A stretch of DNA of 8,460 nucleotides from an uncultured Pseudomonadota bacterium (GCA_937891875.1 CALATR010000058.1:1-8460), one strand, 5' to 3'. Positions 1 through 6,205 are shown, counted from the first letter of the stretch. Notes: generated by a model from the sequence alone, not told the origin. Numbers and translations: made by a program.

Positions 1-118
1 AGGGAGTGGAGGGGCGGTCTCTGGTCCCTGGTCTCTGGGGCCTGACTCGAGCGGGGGCGTCTGCCGGGGAGTCCGTTGGTTCGCAGCGCCGCAATTCGTA
101 GCGTCCACCCTTCACGAC

Positions 119-133
119 GGCAGCTTGGCTGCC
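119..133. other. Small hairpin inside the inverted repeat
   Basis: GGCAGC (119-124) and GCTGCC (128-133) form a perfect 6-bp stem with a TTG loop. No T-run follows on either strand, so a terminator role is unproven. It lies in the unique centre between the two inverted arms. Confidence 0.3.
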
Positions 134-193
134 CGAAGCTCCACGGCACTGCGGCCGCACCGAGACGTACTCCAGCCCGCCATGTCGTGGGCC

Positions 194-221
194 CAGAGAC
201 CAGAGACCAGAGACCAGGGAC
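194..221. repeat. 7-bp tandem repeat (CAGAGAC x3 + CAGGGAC)
   Basis: Four head-to-tail heptamers lie at 194-200, 201-207, 208-214 and 215-221; the last differs by one base. The same heptamer occurs three times in inverted orientation at 17-37 (GTCTCTG, GTCCCTG, GTCTCTG). The differing copy counts suggest slippage since the two arms formed. Confidence 0.85.
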
Positions 222-364
222 CGCCCCTCCACTCCCCCGCTGGAAGCAACGGATCCGCGCCAGACGATCCGCCCCTCCGCTCCCCCGATGGAATCAACGG
301 ATCCGCGCCGGACGATCCGCCCCGCCACTCCCCCGCTGGAAGCAACGGATCTTCGCCATACGAT
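221..364. repeat. 48-bp tandem repeat, three copies
   Basis: Copies lie at 221-268, 269-316 and 317-364, with a constant 48-bp period and about four mismatches each against the first copy. Copies 1 and 2 contain CGGATC and GATCCG separated by 10 bases, a potential 6-bp stem; copy 3 has lost most of the right half. The array ends at 364 and the TAG stop of the leftward lipoprotein gene occupies 365-367, so the array abuts the coding region exactly. Because 48 is a multiple of three, the array is open in several frames and creates spurious repeat ORFs. A fragment of an inverted copy is seen at 2-17. Confidence 0.9.
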
Positions 365-1216
365 CTACCGAACCACCTCGACGTTCCCCTGCTCGTCCAC
401 CGCCAGCGGCAGCGCCCCAAAGGGCGTGTCCACGTCGACCGTCGCGTCCAGGCCTGCGTCCAGCCGGCCCCCGTTCGTGAGCACGTTGATCACCGCCGCG
501 CCGCCCTGGACCAGGTCGATCGTCAGGGGGACTGCGATGATGCGCTCCGTGGCGCCGTCGACGCCGCCCAGCTCATTGACGATGCCGTCCGCGACGTCGC
601 GACCGGCCAGGGAGACCGTGTAGTCGAGGTCCGTGAAGTTCAGCGTGCTGCCGTGGTCGTTGTCGATCGCCAGGTCCAGCTCGACCGTGGCCTCGCCCTT
701 CAGCACGTCGACCCTGCCGACCCGGAGCTTGCCCAGGCGGAACTTCGGCGTTCGAAGCGCAGGAAAGCGACCGTCCGCGTTGTAGGGCAGGTCCAGCGGG
801 CCCCAGCGGGTGTCGAAGCCGAACTCGCCGCCGAGGCCGAAGTCGACCTGGTCCTCGCCGCGGGTCGCCTGGATGGTGTCGTACACGTCGGTCCACACCA
901 GGGACGCCGGGATGCGGACCCGGGCGGCGTCGAGGGCGGGCAGGCTCAGGCCCTCGGGCTCGTCGCCGGAGAGCAGGGAGATCTGCTCCAGCTCGAGGTC
1001 GTAGGAGAAGCGGGCGAGGGAGACCTCGATCGGGTTCGGGTTCTCCACGCGGAAGACGAACTCGGCGTCGACGTGCTGGAAGTCGATGTCCTCCACCTCG
1101 AGCGTGTCGAACTGCACCTTGGGCGTGATCGCCTCCAGCTCCTCGCAGGCCGACAAGGTCAGCAGGGCGAGCAGGGGCAGGGCGATCTTCGGGGATCGAC
1201 TCGGCAGGGTGGTCAT
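365..1216 (-). CDS. LEA14/WHy-domain lipoprotein
   Basis: A 283-aa predicted lipoprotein. The signal peptide has a basic n-region (R7, K10), a leucine/alanine core and the lipobox LSAC with C24, predicting lipid anchoring. Residues 33 to about 120 look like a WHy (Water stress and Hypersensitive response)/LEA14-like beta-sandwich, with the characteristic NPNP at 59-62 after a beta-rich stretch. Residues of about 160-275 look like a second, more diverged copy, with DNDHGSTLNF (185-194) at the equivalent place. Such domains occur in desiccation-related proteins and in many myxobacterial lipoproteins; the molecular role is unknown. The chosen start is an ATG preceded by AAGGA at 8 bases. It overlaps the stop of the upstream M16-like gene as ATGA, implying one operon and translational coupling. 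Longer in-frame extensions upstream lie inside that gene and lack a signal peptide. The stop is immediately followed by the 48-bp repeat array. Confidence 0.8.
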   Translation of the reverse strand: MTTLPSRSPKIALPLLALLTLSACEELEAITPKVQFDTLEVEDIDFQHVDAEFVFRVENPNPIEVSLARFSYDLELEQISLLSGDEPEGLSLPALDAARVRIPASLVWTDVYDTIQATRGEDQVDFGLGGEFGFDTRWGPLDLPYNADGRFPALRTPKFRLGKLRVGRVDVLKGEATVELDLAIDNDHGSTLNFTDLDYTVSLAGRDVADGIVNELGGVDGATERIIAVPLTIDLVQGGAAVINVLTNGGRLDAGLDATVDVDTPFGALPLAVDEQGNVEVVR

Positions 1217-2412
1217 CGGAAGAGTCCTTCGGCCGGGGCGGGCAGGTCGAGCAGCTCGTCGCCTTCGACGTCCGGGAGCGAGGGATCTTCGATGTCGCGT
1301 CCAACGCCGATGACCACAGTGTAGCCGGCGTCCAGCGCCCCCCGCACGGTCTCGGCCCTGGCAGCCGGGTCCGAGGAGCAGGCATCGGTGATCGCGTCGG
1401 GCACGCCCAGCAGGCGCTCGGGCAGGCGCTCCAGCGCGGGGGCGACCTCGTCGACCGAGCCCGTCAGCGACCACACCAGCGCCGGGTGCAGGGGGGTCGT
1501 GAGCGCGGCCTGCCACCCGGGGGGCGCTTCTGTCGGAGGGTCCCAGGCATAGCCGGGCAGAGCACCGGTCAGGCAGGCGGAGATCTCGGTCCAAGCTGTA
1601 ATCTCGTCCGAGCTGGGGCGCATGCGGGTGGGGTTGGTGGCGCGGCGGGACAGCACCACGCCGACGTGCACGCTGACCTGGTCGCCGTCGATGGGGAGCC
1701 TGGCGACGGTGATGCCTCGGGCGGGAGGCGGCCCCTTCATGGCGGCGTCGGGGGGCAGCACGGCCGGGAGGCGGGCGAGGCTGGGCCCGAGGAGCCTGGT
1801 CAGGGTGGCGGCCTCGTCATCGGTCCTGCCGACGGCCCGGGCGAGGATCGTGCCTCGGGTGAAGCGCGGCGTCTCCCAGCCCGGCCGGAGCTGGGTCGTG
1901 GGGTCGAGCGCGCCCAGGCGTCCGACGACCGGGTGGCCGTAGGGGTGGGCCTCGTAGAGCAGGCCGTACAGTACGTCCCGGGTGGCGTCGGTCGGGTCGG
2001 GGTGGGTGAGGGCGTCGGCCGCCTGGTCGACGAGCCCGGCGCGGTCGGCGAACCCGCCCAGCAGGCGATCGACGGGTCCGACACACGAGGCTGCGTCCGA
2101 CGGGCAGACAAGCGTGTACCAGGCGTGATCGCGTCCGACGTGCACGGTGACGGTGGGCGCGTGGGGCCGCGCCATGGCCGCGTGCCAGGCCTGCCCCTCC
2201 TGACCCGGCGCGTCCCAGCGTGACCCGCCGGCGAGCATGACCAGCTCGACCAGGGGGCCGGCCGCGTCTGGATCGACCACCGGCTCGACGAATACCGGCT
2301 CCTGGGCGAGCGCCATCGCGGCCGGCTGGTGCGGGATCTTGGGGGGGCAGGCGGTCAGGCCCAGCACGAGGGCGGCGGCCGCGGCCACGGAGGGCGTCTT
2401 GTGTACGTGCAG
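1213..2412 (-). CDS. Degenerate M16 peptidase-like lipoprotein
   Basis: A 399-aa predicted lipoprotein if translation begins at the CTG at 2412. That start gives a 21-residue signal peptide with basic residues (H2, H4, K5), an alanine/leucine core and the lipobox LTAC (C22). The next in-frame start, GTG at 2388, has no visible ribosome binding site and gives a signal peptide with no positive charge. Residues of about 55-81 resemble the first strand of M16 (insulinase/pitrilysin) domains: a GGSRWDAPGQEG stretch stands where M16 has GSRDEPPGxxG. HPYGHPVVG at about 156-164 matches the family's HPYGxPxxG element. The zinc motif HxxEH is absent; QAWHAAMA (about 74-81) stands in its place, so it is probably not a peptidase. 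Many M16 proteins act as active/inactive pairs, but no partner is visible here. It shares an ATGA junction with the downstream WHy lipoprotein. Family assignment is by pattern only. Confidence 0.65.
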   Translation of the reverse strand: MHVHKTPSVAAAAALVLGLTACPPKIPHQPAAMALAQEPVFVEPVVDPDAAGPLVELVMLAGGSRWDAPGQEGQAWHAAMARPHAPTVTVHVGRDHAWYTLVCPSDAASCVGPVDRLLGGFADRAGLVDQAADALTHPDPTDATRDVLYGLLYEAHPYGHPVVGRLGALDPTTQLRPGWETPRFTRGTILARAVGRTDDEAATLTRLLGPSLARLPAVLPPDAAMKGPPPARGITVARLPIDGDQVSVHVGVVLSRRATNPTRMRPSSDEITAWTEISACLTGALPGYAWDPPTEAPPGWQAALTTPLHPALVWSLTGSVDEVAPALERLPERLLGVPDAITDACSSDPAARAETVRGALDAGYTVVIGVGRDIEDPSLPDVEGDELLDLPAPAEGLFR

Positions 2413-2422
2413 GGGTTCCTCC
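2410..2422 (-). promoter_or_regulatory. Ribosome binding site and likely CTG start
   Basis: On the minus strand GGAGG (2422-2418) is followed by a 5-base spacer and CTG (2412-2410), in frame with the M16-like lipoprotein. No ATG, GTG or TTG occurs in this frame in the roughly 60 bases upstream of the GTG at 2388. The alignment of a strong Shine-Dalgarno site with a codon that completes a normal signal peptide decides the start. Confidence 0.5.
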
Positions 2423-2441
2423 GAGGTTGTCGCGTAGCTTG

Positions 2442-2450
2442 TGGTACAAT
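2442..2450 (+). promoter_or_regulatory. Putative extended -10 promoter
   Basis: TGG-TACAAT fits an extended -10 element (TGn-TAnAAT, five of six in the hexamer) in otherwise GC-rich DNA, 59 bases upstream of the ATG at 2509. No good -35 box is visible at 17 bases. TTGT-GGT-ACAA (2439-2449) gives the site a small dyad. It lies in the divergent region between the leftward lipoprotein operon and the rightward gene pair. Confidence 0.4.
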
Positions 2451-2508
2451 CGCGCTCAAGCGTCCCACGAGGTCGCTGGCAGCAGGTTCCTCCAGACGGG
2501 AGTCACTC

Positions 2509-2895
2509 ATGAGTGTTGCGGCGGTGTTCGACCATGCCTCCTCCGACCGTGAACTCATCCGGAGGCTCCGCCGTGGCGCCAGTCAGGAAGAAGACGTCGA
2601 GGTGATGCCCGAGAGCGTGGCCTGGCACATCTACCTGGAGCTGCGTCGCCGCGGGAATGACCGTGCGACCGGCCTCTTCCTCGACACGCTCCGCCACCTG
2701 CACACCCGCCGCTCGATCGGGTCGGTGGAGCTGCCCAGCACGGACGCCATGCCCGAGGAGCACCGCCTCATCGAGGACGAGGATCCCTTCCTCGCGGACC
2801 TGTGGAAGGCGTACAAGCGCTGCATCCAGCACAACCGCACCGGCCCGGCGTCCCAGCTCCTGCGGGACATCGAGGAGCAGCTGCTCAAGGCGTGA
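2509..2895 (+). CDS. Hypothetical protein, 128 aa
   Basis: Not recognised. The ATG at 2509 is preceded by GGGAG at 6 bases. The frame is open further upstream, but that extension runs across the predicted promoter and into the opposing gene. The 128-aa product has no signal peptide or membrane segment and looks largely alpha-helical. It has a charged N-terminal half with an RRLRR cluster near residue 20 and an acidic turn (LIEDEDP) near residue 90, followed by a helix-rich end with two basic/aromatic stretches. It is probably cytoplasmic. Its stop overlaps the GTG of the next gene (GTGA), so the two are likely co-translated and may act together. Confidence 0.7.
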   Translation: MSVAAVFDHASSDRELIRRLRRGASQEEDVEVMPESVAWHIYLELRRRGNDRATGLFLDTLRHLHTRRSIGSVELPSTDAMPEEHRLIEDEDPFLADLWKAYKRCIQHNRTGPASQLLRDIEEQLLKA

Positions 2896-3329
2896 AGCAC
2901 GTCGTCGTCGCGGTCATTCCCGACATGCACCACGTGGTCGGGCACGGTGGAGCCGAGGCCGGAGCGCAGGCGCGTCAGGCGCTCCTCCAGGCGGTCGGTA
3001 CGCCCGAGCGCGGCCTGCTGATCGACGGGATCTGGGCGACCTTCTCCGACGCCGACGTCGCCCTCGACGGGGCCTTCGCGCTGGCGTCCACGGGCGCTGC
3101 CGTGGCGCTCGCTGCGGGAGACATGGTGGCTGAAGCCGGTTCCCCGCCGACCGGCGCCGCTCCGTTGCTGGCCGCGAACGCCGCCCGAGCTGCTCGATCC
3201 GGAGAGCTGCTCGTTCCTTCGCGCTGGCTCGACGGCCGGGAGCTGCCGCTCGGCGTGGGGCGATTTCCCGCGCCGGAGGGGCTGATCGACCACGCGCCCC
3301 AGATGGCGATGCTCAAGGACTACCGCTGA
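2892..3329 (+). CDS. Degenerate class III nucleotide cyclase-like domain protein
   Basis: A 145-aa product starting at a GTG that overlaps the preceding TGA by four bases. The layout resembles a shortened adenylate/guanylate cyclase homology domain. A first strand ends in D11 (VVVAVIPD). A strand pair LLIDGIWATF at 42-51 with D45 matches the GDGxxAxF hairpin. An alanine-rich helix follows, then a GD strand (76-77), and an alanine-rich helix leading to SGELLVPS (103-110), which matches the PGExLVS strand. D11 and D45 could be the two metal aspartates. Aligned on the GE, the positions of the transition-state Asn and Arg are L92 and N96, so catalysis is doubtful. It may be a ligand-binding or regulatory relic partnered with the preceding gene. 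No other domain is attached, whereas most family members are multidomain. The assignment is an inference from pattern; a conserved hypothetical is the alternative. Confidence 0.55.
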   Translation: MKHVVVAVIPDMHHVVGHGGAEAGAQARQALLQAVGTPERGLLIDGIWATFSDADVALDGAFALASTGAAVALAAGDMVAEAGSPPTGAAPLLAANAARAARSGELLVPSRWLDGRELPLGVGRFPAPEGLIDHAPQMAMLKDYR

Positions 3330-3416
3330 CGGGGATCGGGGCCTCCGGCCGCGCGACGGTCTTTGAGGGGGTCGCATCGGCTTTCACCACTGAGGAGCTG
3401 AGCACCGGAGATCTGA

Positions 3417-3430
3417 CGGAGGGACCTCCG
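3417..3430. terminator. Possible hairpin between convergent genes
   Basis: CGGAG (3417-3421) pairs with CTCCG (3426-3430) around GGAC, in the 179-bp gap (3330-3508) between the rightward cyclase-like gene and the leftward oxygenase gene. There is no T-run on either side, so this is weak evidence for a bidirectional terminator. A second small element, GGCC-TCC-GGCC at 3340-3350, lies just after the cyclase-like stop. Nothing else is seen in this gap. Confidence 0.25.
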
Positions 3431-3508
3431 GGGTCAGGCCGACAGGTGTGACATCTTGCTCCGCGATGATCTCGGTCGCCGAAGCACCAGAACCCCGCCG
3501 TCTCGGCC

Positions 3509-4429
3509 TCAAGCCACCCCGATGTCCCGCAGCCGCTCGAAGAAGAAGTCCTTCACGCTCACCGCCTCTCCACCCCAGAACGGCGTCAGCATCCGGTGGG
3601 GGTTGGGGTGCAGGAAGAAGGGCATGGACAGGCGGCCGCCGTCGGCGCCTTCGGGGTTGACGACCCGGTGGGTGGTGGCCGGGAGGCGGCCGCCGGTGAT
3701 GAGCTGCATCATGTCGCCGGTGTCGCAGATCATGACGTCGGGCGGGGTCGTGACCGGGAGCCACTCGCCGTCGCGGGTGAGGATCTGCAGGCCGGGGCGG
3801 GTCGAGGCGGGCAGCACGGTGATGAGGTTGATGTCCTCGTGCTGGGCGGCACGGACGGCACCCGCGGGGACCTCGCCCTCCTGGTCGGGGTAGTGGATGA
3901 CCCGGAGCACGCTGTTGCCGTTCTCGATGAGGTCGGCGAACGTGCCGGGGGGCAGCTCCAGGTAGTCGCCGAGGTCCTCCAGCAGGCGGTTGGCGAAGCG
4001 CTCCTGGGCGGCGAAGAGCTCGGACATGGTCGCGCCAAAGGCGGGGAGCTCGCTCGGGAACTGGTTCGCGGGCACGTCTCCGCTCTGCACCAGCTCGTGG
4101 TCCGCGGGCAGGGTGCGGCCGACGTGCCAGAACTCCTTGAGGTCGGGGGCGGCGGTGTCCTTGGCGTGCTCGACGCCGAAGCTGGTGTAGCCGCGCTGGC
4201 GACCGTCCTCGGGGGTCTCGTACTGCTGCTTGACCGCGTCGGGCAGGGCGAAAACGTCCTGGCTGACCTGGTAGGCCTCGGCGAGCAGGCCGTCGCGCAG
4301 GCCGTGGTGGGTGACGGCGACGAAGCCGATGGACTCGAGCGCCTCGCCCAGCGCCTTGGCGAAGGCGGCGCGGCGCTCACCGCCGGCCAGGGAGTCTCGG
4401 TAGTCCACGACGGGAATGGAGAACGACAT
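3509..4429 (-). CDS. 2-oxoglutarate/Fe(II)-dependent oxygenase (isopenicillin N synthase-like)
   Basis: A 306-aa, full-length member of the isopenicillin N synthase-like 2OG-Fe(II) oxygenases. The N-terminal DIOX_N-type region begins with IPVVDY (5-10) and includes the SIGFVAVTHHG stretch (33-43). The double-stranded beta-helix core has an iron-binding H197-x-D199 (QHEDIN) and distal H254 (THRVVNP). R266-x-S268 (RLSMPFFLHP) would bind the 2-oxoglutarate carboxylate. All four key residues are present, so it should be active, using O2 and probably 2-oxoglutarate to oxidise a small molecule; the substrate cannot be told from sequence. It is likely cytosolic. The ATG at 4429 has only a weak GAGG upstream. 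It lies 53 bases downstream of the HTH-SspB gene on the same strand, so the two may be co-transcribed; no functional link is evident and no biosynthetic cluster surrounds it. Confidence 0.9.
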   Translation of the reverse strand: MSFSIPVVDYRDSLAGGERRAAFAKALGEALESIGFVAVTHHGLRDGLLAEAYQVSQDVFALPDAVKQQYETPEDGRQRGYTSFGVEHAKDTAAPDLKEFWHVGRTLPADHELVQSGDVPANQFPSELPAFGATMSELFAAQERFANRLLEDLGDYLELPPGTFADLIENGNSVLRVIHYPDQEGEVPAGAVRAAQHEDINLITVLPASTRPGLQILTRDGEWLPVTTPPDVMICDTGDMMQLITGGRLPATTHRVVNPEGADGGRLSMPFFLHPNPHRMLTPFWGGEAVSVKDFFFERLRDIGVA

Positions 4430-4482
4430 CGGGGGCCTCGCGGGGGGGAGAGCGGGGTCGACGAGGGAGTTCGGGGTCTGTG

Positions 4483-5190
4483 CTACTCGACCAGGCGGAG
4501 GAACGGCGCACCCTTCGGGGGCGGCGGCTCTTCCTCGGCCTCGGGCTCGTCCGGCTCGGGCTCGTACGCCTCGGGGAAGAAGGCGACCCGGCGGATGGAC
4601 GACCAGGGGAAGGTGCAGGTGTAGATCGCGTCGAACGACAGCTTCAGCGTCACGCCGAAGGTGTCGAACTCGGGCTCGTTGTAGCTGTGGTAGGCGGCGT
4701 CGAGCTGGATGGGGAGCTCGCCGCCCTGGTAGCGGTCGAGCACCATGCGGGGCACGCCGGAGTCCTCGAGCTGGGACGCCTCGGCCTGGAAGAAGAACGT
4801 GCAGCCGAGGCCGAACCCGACCTCGAACAGCTGGCGGATCTGGTTGCCCAGCGGGTCGAGGGCATCCATGAGCGCCAGGGCGGTGTCCTCCTGGTCGAGC
4901 TCCATGTCGTCGTCGAGAGGGGACTCGTAGGGCAGGGGCGCCGGCGCCTCGTAGGGCGTGGCGTCGTCCTCCTCGTCCCCGAGGTCGAGGCCGAGATCTT
5001 CAGGTTCGAGCTGCAGTCCCTGCGACAGCAGGATCAGCTCGTCCACGGTCATCGCCTCCTCGCCGGCGAGCAGGGCGTCGAGACGCGCGGTGGACATTCC
5101 GGCACGCAGCGCGAGCTCCGCACGGGACTCCGAGCGCATGGTCACGATCTGGCGCAAGCGCGCGACGAGGGGCTCGCTGGGTCGACTCAC
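4483..5190 (-). CDS. HTH-SspB-like fusion protein with ClpX-binding-like tail
   Basis: A 235-aa protein in four parts. Residues about 8-66 look like a Cro/C1-type helix-turn-helix: a LARLR-like first helix, ELALRAGMSTARLDALLAGE as recognition region, then MTVDELxxLSxxL. Residues 67-103 are an acidic, proline-containing linker. Residues about 104-207 resemble the SspB (ClpXP specificity-enhancing factor) fold, notably TLKLSFDAIYTCTFPWSSI (181-199), matching the SspB pattern of an LSFxGxP strand followed by a VPxxAI strand. The tail is acidic and proline-rich and ends in KGAPFLRLVE, closely resembling the E. coli SspB C-terminus (GGRPALRVVK), which docks on the ClpX N-domain. It may bind DNA and deliver substrates to ClpXP, or be a transcription factor controlled by ClpXP. 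The start is a GTG with GGAGG four bases upstream; the alternative ATG at residue 18 would cut the HTH. Domain calls are by eye; the SspB part is the less certain. Confidence 0.65.
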   Translation of the reverse strand: MSRPSEPLVARLRQIVTMRSESRAELALRAGMSTARLDALLAGEEAMTVDELILLSQGLQLEPEDLGLDLGDEEDDATPYEAPAPLPYESPLDDDMELDQEDTALALMDALDPLGNQIRQLFEVGFGLGCTFFFQAEASQLEDSGVPRMVLDRYQGGELPIQLDAAYHSYNEPEFDTFGVTLKLSFDAIYTCTFPWSSIRRVAFFPEAYEPEPDEPEAEEEPPPPKGAPFLRLVE

Positions 5191-5296
5191 GGGGCCTCCG
5201 CGGCGCGCAGTGCTAACGCCTCCCGGCCGGGTCGGCAGGGTGGTGCCACGTCGGGTGGCCCGTCAAGCGGGACGAGCTCGGCGTTCCAGACGTTGT

Positions 5297-5314
5297 CCCG
5301 TCCCTTCGGACGGG
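5297..5314 (-). terminator. Hairpin terminator of the spike gene
   Basis: A perfect 7-bp stem, CCCGTCC/GGACGGG, with a 4-base loop begins six bases after the TAG stop (5321-5323) of the spike gene. An outer 5-bp stem (5289-5293 with 5317-5321) can extend it past a small internal loop. No U-tract follows in the leftward direction, so it may slow or process the transcript instead of acting as a classical intrinsic terminator. It separates the spike gene from the HTH-SspB gene. Confidence 0.55.
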
Positions 5315-5320
5315 CGACGT

Positions 5321-6205
5321 CTAGTTGATCATCACGAAGGCGCCCTTCACCTTCGCGAGCATGCCGCCCTTCATCTCCGCCATCAGGCCGCCCTTGGCCT
5401 TGAACTGCAGGCCGCCCTCGATGGAGGCGACCATGCCGGCCTTGGCCTTGAACTGCATGCCGGCCTTGATCTCGTAGTTCATGCCGGCTTCGTGCTTGGC
5501 GTTCATGCCGGCCTTGAACTCGTGGTTCATGCCCGCCTTGAACTTGGTGTTCATGCCGGCCTCGAACTCGTAGTTCTTGCCGACCTTGAACTTGGCGTCC
5601 ATGCCCGCCTCGAAGAAGAGGTTCTTCGCGGTGCGGATGTGGATGTCGCCCTTGTTGTTGGCGAGGATGATCCGGCCGTCCTTGCTGTCCATGATCAGCG
5701 CGAGCTGACCGGACTTGTCCCAGATCTGGACGGTCTCCTTGCCGCTGGTGTCGTCGAAGCCGATGATGTGGCCCGAGCGCGAGCGCCAGAAGCGGCGATC
5801 GTTGTCGGCGTCATCGGAAGAGCCCTTGTCGAACTCGTCCTTCGACCACTTGCCCTTCCACAGGGTGCGGCTCTGCGACGCGAGGCCGGAGACCGCCTCC
5901 TTCGGGGGCTTGTCCTCGCCGTTCCAGACCTGGCCGACGATGACGCCGACGTCCTGGGTGCCGTTGAGGAACATGACGATGACCTCGTCGCCGACCTCGG
6001 GCACCGCGTACATGCCGAACTCCTTGGAGGCGTTCGGCGAGACCTGCCGCAGCCAGTAGGAGATGGGCGACTGGTGCAGCGTCGGGAACTTGCACTGGAT
6101 CCGCCCGAGGGCGTCCGGATCGTCGTTGTCCGTGACGATACCGATGACCGGGTACGAGACGACACCGGAGGAGGGGCGTCCGCCTCTGTCGGTGAGCTTG
6201 GCCAT
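5321..6205 (-). CDS. gpV/VgrG-type baseplate spike protein
   Basis: A 294-aa protein of the phage baseplate V / VgrG-gp5 spike family. Residues about 17-98 form the OB-fold: PVIGIVTDNDDPDALGRIQ opening, a YWLRQVSP strand, VPEVGDEVIVMF (68-79), and VIVGQVWNG (88-96) closing. A charged linker follows, then a GHIIGFDDTSG stretch typical of the section leading into the needle. The last 96 residues are twelve 8-residue repeats, expected to form a trimeric beta-helix spike. It lacks the gp27-like hub and lysozyme parts of full VgrG/gp5, so it resembles the stand-alone gpV of contractile phage tails and related injection systems. The ATG at 6205 has GGAGG 7 bases upstream; an open extension to 6349 crosses the promoter and is rejected. 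No sheath, tube or PAAR tip gene is visible, so it is either an orphan or separated from its cluster. Confidence 0.88.
   Translation of the reverse strand: MAKLTDRGGRPSSGVVSYPVIGIVTDNDDPDALGRIQCKFPTLHQSPISYWLRQVSPNASKEFGMYAVPEVGDEVIVMFLNGTQDVGVIVGQVWNGEDKPPKEAVSGLASQSRTLWKGKWSKDEFDKGSSDDADNDRRFWRSRSGHIIGFDDTSGKETVQIWDKSGQLALIMDSKDGRIILANNKGDIHIRTAKNLFFEAGMDAKFKVGKNYEFEAGMNTKFKAGMNHEFKAGMNAKHEAGMNYEIKAGMQFKAKAGMVASIEGGLQFKAKGGLMAEMKGGMLAKVKGAFVMIN
5324..5611 (-). repeat. Twelve 24-bp/8-residue spike repeats
   Basis: Residues 199-294 divide without gaps into octads, for example EAGMDAKF, EAGMNTKF, KAGMNHEF, EAGMNYEI, KAGMQFKA, KGGLMAEM and KGGMLAKV. Glycine is at position 3 in all twelve, A or G at position 2 in nearly all, and M/L at position 4 in most. 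Charged residues alternate with beta-prone ones at positions 5-8. The period matches the 8-residue turn of the gp5 C-terminal triple-stranded beta-helix. The last octad (KGAFVMIN) turns hydrophobic, which may cap the needle. Confidence 0.85.

Larger units (their letters stand above)
2..236. repeat. Inverted repeat pair (arms 2-42 and 189-236)
   Basis: The left arm reads as the reverse complement of the right arm. Positions 2-17 match the complement of 221-236 perfectly over 16 bases. Both arms then carry GTCTCTG/GTCCCTG heptamers (three on the left, four on the right) and end in a short G/C block (GGGCC on the left, GGCCC on the right). The 146-bp centre (43-188) shows no supportable gene. 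The left arm is cut by the window edge, so the inverted structure probably extends further left. It could be a MITE-like element, a pair of oppositely oriented intergenic repeats, or a recombination product. Confidence 0.75.

Noticed and set aside
221..364. CRISPR array
   Set aside because: The 48-bp units are near-identical along their whole length with no variable spacers.
125..1324. Plus-strand 399-codon frame with 16-residue repeats
   Set aside because: The repeats are the 48-bp array read in frame, and the rest is antisense to the WHy lipoprotein, which has a clear lipobox and fold pattern.
2386..2388. GTG as start of the M16-like lipoprotein
   Set aside because: No Shine-Dalgarno sequence upstream and no positive charge in the resulting signal peptide; the CTG at 2412 fits better, though GTG is not excluded.
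3596..4624. Plus-strand 342-codon frame
   Set aside because: Antisense to the 2OG-Fe(II) oxygenase, whose HxD...H and RxS residues are all present on the minus strand.
5234..5248. Sigma54-like element (TGGCAC...TGC on the minus strand) upstream of the HTH-SspB gene
   Set aside because: The GG and GC are separated by 9 bases instead of the required 10, and the TT before GC is missing.
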